Assembly: GCF_014356525.2 (NCBI RefSeq)
Contig: NC_052508.1
Location: forward strand, 38,199,113 to 38,263,112
Length of the DNA stretch: 64,000 bases
Direction: 5' to 3'
Origin: Nilaparvata lugens
Lineage: Eukaryota; Arthropoda; Insecta; Hemiptera; Delphacidae
Numbering within the stretch: position 1 is the first letter of the stretch; the number at the start of each line of letters is the position of its first letter. The position numbers and the translations under genes are program-made. Shown here piece after piece: positions 19,496 through 28,850 of this stretch. The notes below the pieces were generated by a model. The model was not told where the DNA came from, ran no database searches, and saw only the letters and a program-made list of their open reading frames with translations.

Positions 19496-21003
19496 TTTGT
19501 TTTTTGTTGTCTATTATTGTCTAATTTCTCGATGCGAGATTGAAGGGATGAAATTATTTTCTCTTGTTTATCAAGTTTAGATAAGATGAGCTGTAGGATT
19601 TGTGAGGTGTCTTTTACTTCTTCATTTTTCTTCATCTGCGATTTATTTTCTTTGGATACGATTTCGGCGAAAGTCATTCTCTTTTCTGTGGGCCTACTTT
19701 GATGTTGAGTGGGCCTACTTTGAGAATTAGCCACATTCCGAGCCTGAGAATCGACAACATTTTTTGATGTTATATTCTTACTGGCTACCCTACTCGAGTT
19801 ACGTATTTTTTGTAACTCAATTGCTACAGAGCAACCACGGTAGCTTGCAGGATGAGCTTCACCACAATGAATGCATTTCGGTAGTGCTTCACTAGGTTTC
19901 GTACACTCCTTTGATGCATGTTTTCCAGCGCACTTCACACATCTGGCCTCCTTGTTGCAATAAGCCTGAGTGTGGTTGAAAGCCTGGCAACGCTTACATT
20001 GAGGTATTAGATTAACTTTCTTCAATGCTTCAACTTCTACTCTGCAACCAAGAATATGTTTAAGTTCAAAAACCTTCTTAACATTCTCTTCTGCGCTGAA
20101 CGAAACCATGAACATGTCTAATGGTTCTTTAGTTTTCCACTTCAACTTATTCACTACATCTACCACTAGCAATCCCTCAGCCTTTAAGTCCTCCATTATG
20201 GATTCTATACTACAGGAGTGATGAAGTTTTTTTATCATCACTCTTATGGGTCTCACCTGTTTGTTTTCATACGAGTGCCAGTTGAAACCATCGTTGATTA
20301 ATTCTTTTGTAATATTTCTGTACGTTTCTGAATCTACTGAATTTACTTTGAAAGTCTCTCTACTCAAGAGCTTTATTCTAAATTTTTCATCTGAAGTCAC
20401 TTTTTTCAAACTTTTATGAAGAGACTCCAGGCTCTTTATACCATCCACTATGATTGGTGGCGGTGGCGTTTCTTTCTTCTTGTTCTTTACTTCCTCACCT
20501 TTATTCTTCTGCAATGAGGTGATTTTGTTCAACTGACGATGGTTACCAGTAGGCTCATTCTTTGGTTCAGGAGACAAAGTACTATTTAGTTTCCTCTTCT
20601 TTGTAGTACGTTTGTTACGGGCCCTGATCCACTCAGTCTCTTTTGCCAACTCCTCCTCATTAGTTGAGTAGTTTTCAGCAACTGCTGGACTGCATGGTTG
20701 TTGAATGTTCTGTTCTATTTTTTGAAATCGCAATTCTAAGTCTTCAATTCTCCGCTGAAGTTCTACGTTGCTCTTCTCTAGCTGCTTTCTCTTCTCATCC
20801 GACTCCTTCCAGGCGATGAAGAGTGCATGCTCGGCGGCTGAATGGAGCTTATTTGATTTAATATAACAATCCGGTGAACACTGGATCTCTGATGGTTTGG
20901 TGGTGTCCATGTTCTCGATGTTGCTTTCCTCGTCTTCTTGCTCTTCAAACTCCGGGGCAAGAAAACTGGGTAGTTTCAACAATTTTCCACTTGACGTAGC
21001 CAT
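19492..21003 (-). CDS. Jockey-1 ORF1 Gag-like protein, intact
   Basis: 503 residues from ATG 21003; an upstream TTG in frame is not a likely start. It has an acidic N-terminus, then a coiled coil around residues 75-110 (KRKQLEKSNVELQRRIEDLE), a basic region, an RRM-like/PRE_C2HC segment (VNSVDSETYRNITKEL) and three zinc knuckles near residues 350-410: CxxCx4Hx4C, CxxCx3Hx4C, CxxCx3Hx6C. A second coiled coil closes the protein (QILQLILSKLDKQEKIISSL). This is the standard Jockey ORF1 design, which forms RNP particles and carries the RNA to chromatin. The ORF has no lesions. Confidence 0.92.
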   Translation of the reverse strand: MATSSGKLLKLPSFLAPEFEEQEDEESNIENMDTTKPSEIQCSPDCYIKSNKLHSAAEHALFIAWKESDEKRKQLEKSNVELQRRIEDLELRFQKIEQNIQQPCSPAVAENYSTNEEELAKETEWIRARNKRTTKKRKLNSTLSPEPKNEPTGNHRQLNKITSLQKNKGEEVKNKKKETPPPPIIVDGIKSLESLHKSLKKVTSDEKFRIKLLSRETFKVNSVDSETYRNITKELINDGFNWHSYENKQVRPIRVMIKKLHHSCSIESIMEDLKAEGLLVVDVVNKLKWKTKEPLDMFMVSFSAEENVKKVFELKHILGCRVEVEALKKVNLIPQCKRCQAFNHTQAYCNKEARCVKCAGKHASKECTKPSEALPKCIHCGEAHPASYRGCSVAIELQKIRNSSRVASKNITSKNVVDSQARNVANSQSRPTQHQSRPTEKRMTFAEIVSKENKSQMKKNEEVKDTSQILQLILSKLDKQEKIISSLQSRIEKLDNNRQQKTK

Positions 21004-21224
21004 AGTCAATAATTTGCGAACATACTTTTCGAAAAGCCCTCGTACTCACTCACGATCGCGGAAACGCGAGCGCGAATGAAAATTGAAGGCCGCGCGAAAG
21101 TAGGTCACTTCGATTGCATAAAGACGGCGGATTTTAACCGAAATTTGATGCAATGTTTTGTTCCACTTAAATACTGTGAACAATCAACTGCTGACTCACT
21201 ACTTCTACTGCACTACACTACGAG

Positions 21225-21258
21225 TACGTCTGCACTGTATGAGAGCTAACGCGATACT
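21225..21258 (-). promoter_or_regulatory. Jockey-1 internal promoter with DPE-like motif
   Basis: Reading from the 5' terminal A at 21258, AGACG falls at +28 to +32, the position and consensus of the downstream promoter element used by Jockey-type LINEs. Jockey-2 has AGACG at the same distance. Confidence 0.6.
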
Positions 21259-21270
21259 GCTCAACCACAT

Positions 21271-23003
21271 GAATAACTTTTTCACAAATGTAGGTGAAGA
21301 AATGGCAGAGACAATAATAGATTCCTTGAGAAAACCACTAGACCAAATCATATCCCAATATAAACCTGTTACAAGAACTCTACACTCCATCTACTTTCAC
21401 CCAGTTACTTAAGATGAGCTTCTTGAAGCTATTAGTAGTTTGCGAAATGACAGTGCTCCAGGACTTCATGGAATCAATAATAGAACATTGAAGTCGATAA
21501 AAAATGTAATTGTAAAACCATTAATTCACATATTTAATTTAAGTCTGTCAAAAGAAATTTTTCCAAAAGCTATGAAAGAGACATGTGTTAGACCATTACA
21601 TAAAGGAGGCGACAAAACAAGTGTTAGACCATTACATAAAGGAGGCGACAAAACAAATGCCACCAATTACAGGCCTATTTCACTTATAAGCAATATTTCT
21701 AAGATTTTGGAAAAACTGGTAAAGAAACGTCTTGTGAATTACATGGAAAAAAACAACTTACTATCTAGAAATCAATTTGGCTTTCGTGAGGGGAGGAGTA
21801 CAGAAGATGCGGTATTAGAATTGTCAAATTTTGTCACAGATAAGCTAGAAAATAACAAAAAATGTGCAGCAGTGTTCCTGGACCTAGCAAAAGCTTTTGA
21901 CACTGTTAATCACAGGTTTCTGCTGAAGAAATTAGAAGCCATGGGAATTAGAGGAGTTCCTCTAGAATGGTTCAGATCATACCTCTGTGACCGGCGTCAG
22001 AAAGTCAAGGTTGAAGAACGTCTCAGTCCAGAGGAAACGATGAAGTTTGGGATTCCCCAAGGAACAGTTCTTGGGCCAATTCTGTATTTGGCATATGCAA
22101 ATGAGCTATGTTCAATTAAGATAAGAGGAAGAGTAATAGCTTTTGCTGATGATACGTGTATTCTATTTTAAGGAAACACCTGGGAGGAAGTTTTTAATCT
22201 GGCACAGGAAGAATTGATGGAAGTCGATAAATGGTTGAGAGAAAATTTGCTTACAATAAATGCAACAAAAACGAAATTTTTAGCCTTTTCTCTGACAGAA
22301 CGGACGAGACCACCGGATTCTTCAATAATCCTGCATCACTGTGGAAGCACCAACAAACAACCCGTGTGATTGCCCTTCAATTCAACAAGTCAATGAAATA
22401 AAATATTTAGGAACAATAGTGGACAACAAATTCAAATGGGACAAGCACATTAATCTATCAATTACCCGGATCAGGAAGCTTCTCTACAAATTCTATCAAC
22501 TCCGTAAAATCCTCAACTATGAAACATTAAAAACTGTTTATATTTCTTTAGTGCAATCAATTTTAAGATACGTCATAATTATCTGGGGAGCTACGAATTT
22601 TATACATGTTGAACCTCTCTATAAACTTCAAAAACGAATACTAAAAATAATAGGCTTCAAGGAGAATCAATTTCCCACGAACATTCTTTTCAAGGACAGT
22701 AAAGTACTGAGTGTAAGACAACTCTACATCCAGGCTATCATCACGCGAATGAGGAGAAACAACGAACACATAAGACTGGCAGATCATAACCATCAAACAA
22801 GGCAGAGAAACGCGAATTTAATAGTACCAAGGATGAACACTACATTTGGGCAAAGAAACTACATATATTTGGGAACAAAAATGTACAATTCAATACCAAG
22901 TTACATTAGGGAAGAATTCAATAGACACAGGTTCAAGAAAAGTTTATTTTCCTGGTTGGTTGATATTGGAGTGGAAAATTGTGGAAATTTAGTTAGACTG
23001 TAA
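21271..23003 (+). pseudogene. LINE-H ORF2, reverse transcriptase part
   Basis: Continues ORF2 in phase after the Jockey insertion. RT motifs in order are APGLHGINNRTLK, NYRPISLISNISKILEKLV, NQFGFREGRSTEDAV, AVFLDLAKAFDTVNH, FGIPQGTVLGPILY, and the catalytic AFADDTCILF near 22141-22170. Stops at 21410 (TAA) and 22169 (TAA) and a frameshift near 22338 break it. The final part (22341-23003) is the thumb and C-terminal domain (IKYLGTIVDNKFKWDKHI, KMYNSIPSYIREEF). A 36-bp in-frame tandem duplication (21585-21656) doubles VRPLHKGGDKT. No helicase domain is attached at this C-terminus. Confidence 0.9.
21585..21656 (+). repeat. Perfect 36-bp tandem duplication in RT
   Basis: 21585-21620 and 21621-21656 are identical apart from flanking bases. 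Twelve residues are duplicated in frame between RT motifs 0 and 2, where length is normally fixed. Confidence 0.95.
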
Positions 23004-24011
23004 ATATTGAAACTATTTATTCTTCATTCTTTTCTTTACTGTTTTTCATTTTTCTAAAAATTAACTTTCTTATTATTATCCTTGATAGAACATTAATATT
23101 TATCTACTAATTTCATAATTTTGTTTGTATTATAAATTTTTACTAATTTTATTATAAAAAACTTTAATCCCATATCAGTGAATGAAGTTTGTAAATAGTA
23201 ATTATAACACGCAATAAGCAACTAATTACTTATACCCCAACACATATAATTTATAGTGGGGTGTATATTTATTCATTGAAATTATCATTTATCCATTGTT
23301 GAAACACCGCCGATTTATGTAGTTACATTACAATACTATATTATCAATATTCTAATGTTGCATTCGATCTTCATTGTAATTACTAAGTTTTCATAATATG
23401 TGAAATTTGTTGCATAATTAGCTGCTATACTGTAATTTATTGTAAATTCGTTTATAAACCAGAATATGTTGTAACTTACTTGAATAAATAATTCTATTCT
23501 AATTCTATAGTCTGATTTTTACTCTAATATTGGCGTATGAAGGAGGCTCCTTTTTCCTTTTATATTATCCTTGAAATGCAAAATTTCCAAAAACCTTGTA
23601 TATACGTCGACGCTTAATTAAAAAAGGAACATACCTGTCAAATTTCATGAAAATCTATTACCGCGTTTAAAAAAAAATGCGCAACATATGAACATATAAA
23701 CATTTAGAGAAATGCCAAACCGTCGACTTGAATCTTAGACCTCACTTCGCTCGGTCAATTATTAAATTTCCTTCAAAATTACAGGGAGGAAGGACAGTGT
23801 CCGAGCGACTGCCTGCTGTAGACGCCCCTGGCTTTTACTAGCCTTCTTACAATATTGTTCATTTTAGAGATTGAATTTTCAACCATTGGCAGTGAAATGT
23901 TTGAAGACTGATAGAAATAAGGCGGGTAGCTGTGCGCCGAATTCTGAAAACTTCTGTTGTAGAGGCATGTATGTATGTAATGATTATAATATAATTATGA
24001 TTTTTCTCAGG

Positions 24012-24308
24012 ATGTTATTTCCGATGGCAACTAGGGATGCCTATGCAGTGGAGATGTGCAAACTAGCAGATCTAGATCCGATGCTACGCCCCTTCCAGTT
24101 GACAGTCGAAGAAATGGGACGATTATGCTATGCTTACAACAGGATACTGGAGAAACAGCCAAAACTAGCATTCTACAACAGTCGAGCCAGCCGTGCTGAG
24201 AGATTGAAATTCGAAGAAGACGATTCTGACCTTTTGGATCTCCAGTTGAACAATGTACTGGGAGAAAGTTTCCCTAGCATTAAAGACTTGCAAAACAATA
24301 TTATATGA
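24012..24308 (+). CDS. Orphan 98-residue ORF, possible last exon of a host gene
   Basis: The open frame runs from ATG 24012 to TGA 24308. It is preceded directly by TTTTTCTCAG, a strong 3' splice-acceptor consensus, and followed by AATAAA-type signals near 24325, 24389 and 24424. The product is a soluble, charged, plausible globular sequence (DAYAVEMCKLADLDP, LTVEEMGRLCYAYNRIL, EEDDSDLLDLQL) with codon use unlike the surrounding AT-rich repeats. I do not recognise the family. It shows no transposon motif. Best reading: terminal coding exon of a cellular gene whose upstream exons lie beyond the repeats, or a small retained fragment. 23759-24011 would then be intron. Confidence 0.45.
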   Translation: MLFPMATRDAYAVEMCKLADLDPMLRPFQLTVEEMGRLCYAYNRILEKQPKLAFYNSRASRAERLKFEEDDSDLLDLQLNNVLGESFPSIKDLQNNII

Positions 24309-24456
24309 ATTGTTTCAGCTTGAAAATAAAAAAGGAAAGTAGGCTACAGCTGAATGTTTAAGGGTGATTAATTGCCATAAAATCATAAATAAAGTTTAGT
24401 TATGTTTCGTAGTGCAAATGTACAATAAAGTATCTTGTTAATATTATGAAAACTCA

Positions 24457-24730
24457 TTATTTATTAATCAGTGCTATTAAACCTGAACCTAAATTTGATC
24501 AAATTAGACATTTTTGCAACTTTAGATTACCACTTTCGAAAACCTGGTGTGGCTCACTCACACAACTTTCCTTGCCCTTATGAAAATTTCCATTGTAATT
24601 TAAAATCAATCAGCTGACAAGATCAATTCTCCTTCCTCTTCCAGTAAATGATTTAAATAATTATTTATTAATCAGTGCTATTAAACCTGAACCTAAATTT
24701 GATTAAATTAGACATTTTTGCAACTTTAGA
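24457..24730. repeat. ~72-bp direct repeats, 203 bp apart
   Basis: TTATTTATTAATCAGTGCTA and the following ~52 bp at 24457-24527 recur at 24660-24730 with one or two differences. The second copy lies inside the TIR element below, so the duplication and the insertion are linked. Confidence 0.85.
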
Positions 24731-25275
24731 ATCAACCAAGGTACCTAGAATGGAATCAACAGTTGCTTCTCTCAAGTCTGTGCATTTGAATAATCACATT
24801 ATGTCAAATTTTCGAGCTTATTTTCAATATTAGATGAAAATGTTACTGGACATCAATTGTAGAGATTTCCATGCGCAATCTTTTCTACTTGAAATTCTCC
24901 GTTTACATTGTATCTGAAGCCTGATAATTGGAAATATAAAATCAAACTTTGCATAAATGGGGCGGAGCTCCTTGAATTTTTTACAGATATTTGACTTGTG
25001 GCAGTTGATAGAGCTTATCAAATGTATATACCATTTTAGGTATAAATTTGATCAAAATCATTAGAGCAATTTTTGAGAAAATCGCGAAATACCCTGCTTT
25101 AGACATCATTTTCGCAATTTCAGCCGCCATCTTGAATTGCATTTGATCGAAATCGTTTGTGTCAGATCCTTACATTGTAAAGACCTTAAGTTCCAAATTT
25201 CAAGTCATTCCTCTAATTGGGAGATGAGATATCGAGTACACAGACACTCATACACACACACACACACCACACACA

Positions 25276-25332
<57 letters not shown>

Positions 25333-25467
25333 TACAGACCAATACCCAAAAACAACTTTTTTGGGCTCAGGGAACCTTGAAACGTATAGAAATTTAGAAA
25401 TTGGGGTACCTTAATTTTTTTCGAAAAACAATACTTTCCTTACCTATGGTAATAAGGCAAGGAAAGT
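24565..25467. mobile_element. Short-TIR repeat element with internal CA microsatellite
   Basis: The left end ACTTTCCTTGCCCTTAT (24565) is inverted at the right end ATAAGGCAAGGAAAGT (to 25467). The right end is itself a hairpin (ACTTTCCTTACC...GGCAAGGAAAGT, 25433-25467). The ~900-bp interior is non-coding and includes the CA run at 25251-25328. It looks like a non-autonomous DNA transposon or MITE. Confidence 0.5.
25251..25328. repeat. (CA)n microsatellite
   Basis: About 78 bp of CA repeats with two CACC interruptions. It gives spurious Thr-His ORFs in the forward frames. Confidence 0.95.
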
Positions 25468-25496
25468 AAAAATGTGTTGAATGCTGTAAAAAATAC

Positions 25497-25775
25497 TTGG
25501 ATTATATTTTTATACTTGATTTATACAATGGTATTTTCTACTGTAATATACCAAATGGCCCAAAAGTACCTGTGCTGTCACTGGAATTGCAATTTCACAA
25601 GGACTCATCCAAAGCTCAAAAAAGTCTTCTCAAAGGATATTTTTCACAGAACATCTCTAGATCTTGTGTACAAGGAATAGAACTTATTCATTTCAAGAAT
25701 CATAAACCGCCTCTCATACATGTAATGAAAGATGATGCTGATTGTAACAATACGATGAAGCTTCAATTTTTGTGA
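25497..25775 (+). other. Open frame without ATG, possible exon fragment
   Basis: A 92-codon open frame without an early ATG. The reading (IPNGPKVPVLSLELQFHKD, GIELIHFKNHKPPLIHV) looks more protein-like than random AT-rich DNA, but no motif or splice signal supports it well. It may be an exon or a decayed transposon gene. Confidence 0.2.
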
Positions 25776-25842
25776 AATGAAGTGGTATTCAAAAATGATT
25801 TAGAAAGAACTTTTCGAAAAAAGTCTAGTGCAGACTTCCAAG

Positions 25843-25844
<2 letters not shown>

Positions 25845-25890
<46 letters not shown>

Positions 25891-25900
25891 ATATATATAT
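25845..25900. repeat. (AT)n microsatellite
   Basis: About 56 bp of AT with one TATT interruption, a likely unstable or cruciform-forming tract. Confidence 0.95.
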
Positions 25901-26050
25901 TTGATAGCTGTGAAATTTATTATGATATGATGAATTTTATTTCAATTTAATTAAACAGTTGGTAGCTATGGTACTATTGCTGTCTGTTGAAACCAGGACT
26001 GGAAGCAGCTCCAAGCACCCAAATAAAAGCCAATTCTTTCGTCTCGACAT

Positions 26051-28522
26051 CTATGGAGGGGGTTGTGGGAGGGAGGGTGGCAAGGACTTTGAAGCATTGG
26101 TCAAAGTTCTTGTGCTCAGAGCCATGGGTAGGGAAGTATTATTTTTAAAGGAAGCCCTGTGATTGTTGAGCTGGAGGGTTAGGGCAGTGGTGGTTTCACC
26201 TATGTAGAAGGCAGGAAAGGAGGTAGATGCAATTACTGGATTGATGGATTTGGTGGGTGTAGTTGGTGATAGGACTGGTAAAGGAGATGGAAGAATCAGT
26301 GATAGGACAGGTTTTACAGCGGGGGCGTTTGCAAGGTAGGGTACCAGGTGGAGTTGGGATTTCATCAGAGGTGAGTGATTTGTTTTTACTGAGAATTTTC
26401 TTGAGTTTGGGAGGTTGCTTATAAATGAGGGTGGGTGGTTGCTGGAAAATGTGTTTGGTAGAGGGATTGGAGGAGACGACATGGATCAGATCTTTAAGGA
26501 CAGGTTTGAGGTTTTCAATTCCAGGGAAGTAGGTGGTACAGCGCTTTGGAGTTTGTGGGATTTGGGAATTTTTTGTGGTTGGATTAGTGCCAGTTTTGGA
26601 GGAGATTTGTTTCTGTAACAATCTTTCAGGATAGTTACATTTCAGAAGGGATTGGTGGAGTTTTTTGAGGTACTGGTCAAGATGGTGGGGATCACTGCTT
26701 GATGTGGTAGGGATGGCAACTCTCAAAGTGTAGGAACTGTTGAGTGTGGGTGGATTTGGTGAAAGTATTGGTGGATAAGGTATTGGAGTTGGAAAGGATT
26801 ACATTGACATCTAGGAAGTTGATGGAGGATTCAGAAATATTCCACGTGGAGGAGACAGAGTAGTTGGAGTTGAGTTGATTGAGGAAGTGGGAAAGGGTAT
26901 CTTGTCCATAAGGCCATATGAGGAATATGTCGTCAATGAATCGGAGCCATATCAGGGGGGATAGGGTTTGTTTGGAAAGGAAATCTTGTTCAAGGAGGCC
27001 CACGAATAGGTTTGCATAGGATGGTGTCATCCTGGTGCCCATTGCTGTACCCTGGGTTTGAAGATAATATTCATCTTCAAACCTGAAGGCATTGCTTGTG
27101 AGCACCAGTTTGGCAAGGTTTACTAGGAAGGAGGTTGAAGGTGTGGAGGGTGTGGGTCGTGAGGAAAGGAAATGCTCAAGGGATTTTAAGCCTTCAGAAT
27201 GGGGGATGGAAGTGTAGAGGGAGGCTACATCAATGATAACAAGAAGGAGTTGTTGGTCAGTTGGAAGGGTTGTGTTTCTTAGGATATCCATGAAGTGGAA
27301 GGAGTCTCTGATATGAGAGGGTAAGGAGGCAACAATGGGTTGGAGGTGGAAATCAACAAGGGCAGAGATTCGTTCAGTTGGGCTATTTATGCTTGAAACA
27401 ATGGGACGACCAGGATTGCCTTCTTTATGAATTTTTGGAAGAAGATAGAAGTGTGGTGTGTTGGGAGAGTCTGGCGAAAGGATGTTGATGTCTGAGTCCG
27501 AGAGGCCTTCAGATGGACCTTATTGCATCAGAAATTTGAAGATTTTCTTTAGGATTTGTGGAGTAGGGTCAGAAGGCAGGAGTTGATACTGTTCAGGGTT
27601 GGTGAGTTGCCGGTTGGCTTCATTGATGCAATCTGTGGTGTTCAGTAAGACTACAGTTGAGCTTTTGTCAGCTTTGGTGATGAAAATACTGGGGTCAGAG
27701 TGAAGGTCTTTGATGGATTTGAACTCTTGGGGTGTGAGGCTGGGGGTTGGAGTGAGGGATTCAATGAATTTTTTAGAACTGACTTTGTTCAGGAGTAAAT
27801 TGCAGATGATTTCAACAGGGTGGTTGGCTGGGAGAGACTTGGGTTCACGATTGGATTTTGGGGCAAACTTTTTGATGATTTGGTCAGAAGTAGTCGAGGG
27901 GTGAGGGCAAGAAGGGACAGAAGTGTTGTTGCCACTGAAGTATAAGTGCCATCTGAGATATCTAGTGAAGTGAACAGTATCAGAGAGAAGGTTGATGGCA
28001 TTGAGTTTGGGAGCTGGGGCAAAAGAGAGACCCTTGTTGAGGACTGATTGATCTGTAGGTGAAAGGTTTCTTGAGGATAGGTTGAGGACAGTGGGATTTT
28101 CAACGTTTTCTTGATGGATTGAAGGAGTTGTAGATTGTTGGGGCAAACGTTTGGGTAAGGAGGGCGGAATATGGCAGGGTGGTGGTAGGTTCAAGAGTGA
28201 GGCAAGGCTGGGTTTGTCACTGTTGAGTGGGGGGGGGGTTGGTAATGTTGGAATGGTGCATTTGAAGAGGCAGGTTATTTTGGAAGTGGGATTTGTACAG
28301 GGAAGAAAGTTTTTCAAGGTGAGAGTTTCTGTTTTTCTCTAGAGCACAATCTGATTTTTTGAGGATGTCATCACAAATATTGGATAGGGAAGGATCATTG
28401 TGAAGATTAATCAGTTTGACAAAAGACATAAGTTGACCGAGATGGGAGTTGACAGATAGTGTGTACTGTTCATGAACAATATCAAGAAACTGCAGTGAAA
28501 TCTGATGTTGGAATTGGAACAA
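26051..28522 (-). pseudogene. Penelope-like element: RT with GIY-YIG endonuclease
   Basis: Reading the minus strand: an N-terminal segment (28522 to about 28235), a frame slip at a 10-nt C tract (28229-28238), then LSSRNLSPTDQSVLNKGL and FITKADKSSTVVLLN. A TAA follows at 27520. The RT core has DVASLYTSIPH, QTQGTAMGTRMTPSYANLF and the catalytic WLRFIDDIFLIW. After a shift near 26710 comes CKRPRCKTCP; after another near 26200 the GIY-YIG endonuclease (CIYLLSC, then FYIGETTTALTLQLNNH). This order is diagnostic of Penelope-like elements. Three frame changes and one stop make it inactive. Terminal repeats are not identified; flanks to ~25940 and ~28730 may belong to it. Confidence 0.88.
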
Positions 28523-28779
28523 AGGTGGGTGGAATTGGGGAGAAAGACCAGATAGTGGGAGTTGTATTGATAAACCATTCGAGGTATTTGAAGAAGTTTG
28601 CAGGTGGAGAGGAATTCAACATGACTAATGTATTTGGAGAGTTTTTTGGAATGAAAATGTATTTGTTGGAACCAGTAATTGCAAGCAAAGTTAGGATGAA
28701 ATTGTAGCATGGTGTTTAACGTTGAGGGAAATGAGAGAAGGGATATTGAGTACTATGTAAAGTGGGAGCAAGGAAGTAA

Positions 28780-28850
28780 GTAGATTGGGTCAGTTGGAAA
28801 GATTGGGTCAATTGGGTTAGTTTGGGTCAGTTGGGATAGTTGGGCTTTAC
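28780..28850. repeat. Short TTGGGTCAGTTGG repeats
   Basis: Four imperfect copies of a ~18-20-bp unit on TTGGGTCAGTTGG just upstream (element sense) of the Penelope reading frames. It could be part of the element's 5' region. 28851-30480 is AT-rich with no gene I can support; a LINE-like tail motif (GAATTTATTGCCAAAAATTAC) occurs near 29757. Confidence 0.5.

Larger units (their letters stand above)
16624..21258 (-). mobile_element. Jockey-1: full-length Jockey-clade LINE
   Basis: A 4.6-kb minus-strand element bounded by a 12-13-bp target duplication. It has a 25-nt poly(T), i.e. poly(A), at its 3' end (16623-16647), ORF1 with three zinc knuckles, and ORF2 with endonuclease and RT, the two overlapping by ATGA. 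Its 5' terminus AGTATCG is shared with Jockey-2. Only one stop (TGA at 18338) interrupts ORF2. Its target was the ORF2 of LINE-H, between endonuclease and RT, so it is younger than LINE-H. Confidence 0.95.
14401..23499 (+). mobile_element. LINE-H: non-LTR retrotransposon carrying a viral-type helicase
   Basis: The boundaries are set by the interrupted foldback palindrome and a 5-bp target duplication TAATT (14396-14400, 23500-23504). Subtracting the Jockey insertion leaves about 4.45 kb: 33 nt of leader, a helicase ORF (14434-15328), an endonuclease/RT ORF overlapping it by 8 nt, and a ~500-nt 3' UTR with AATAAA at 23484 and a CTATTC-type tail. Stops and frameshifts make it inactive. The RT and endonuclease place it in the Jockey/CR1-type group. 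The 5' end may be truncated, because the helicase frame is open right from 14401. Confidence 0.9.
13954..23758. mobile_element. Palindromic foldback element hosting LINE-H
   Basis: The left arm 13954-14287 starts TTGACCGAGCGAAGTGAGGT and ends at CCATAAGG. A ~34-nt loop follows. The right arm begins at 14322 and is a near-perfect inverse; it is interrupted after 14400 by LINE-H and resumes at 23500, ending at GGTCAA 23758. Removing the LINE restores a ~650-bp palindrome. No transposase is coded. Another copy lies at 36944-37313. Such end-to-end palindromes are non-autonomous foldback-type elements; the mobilising family is unknown. Confidence 0.85.

Noticed and set aside
25137..25414. ORFs of Thr-His repeats
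   Set aside because: Translation of the CA microsatellite.
26415..28707. Plus-strand ORFs rich in Gly/Val
   Set aside because: Antisense shadows of the Penelope reading frames.
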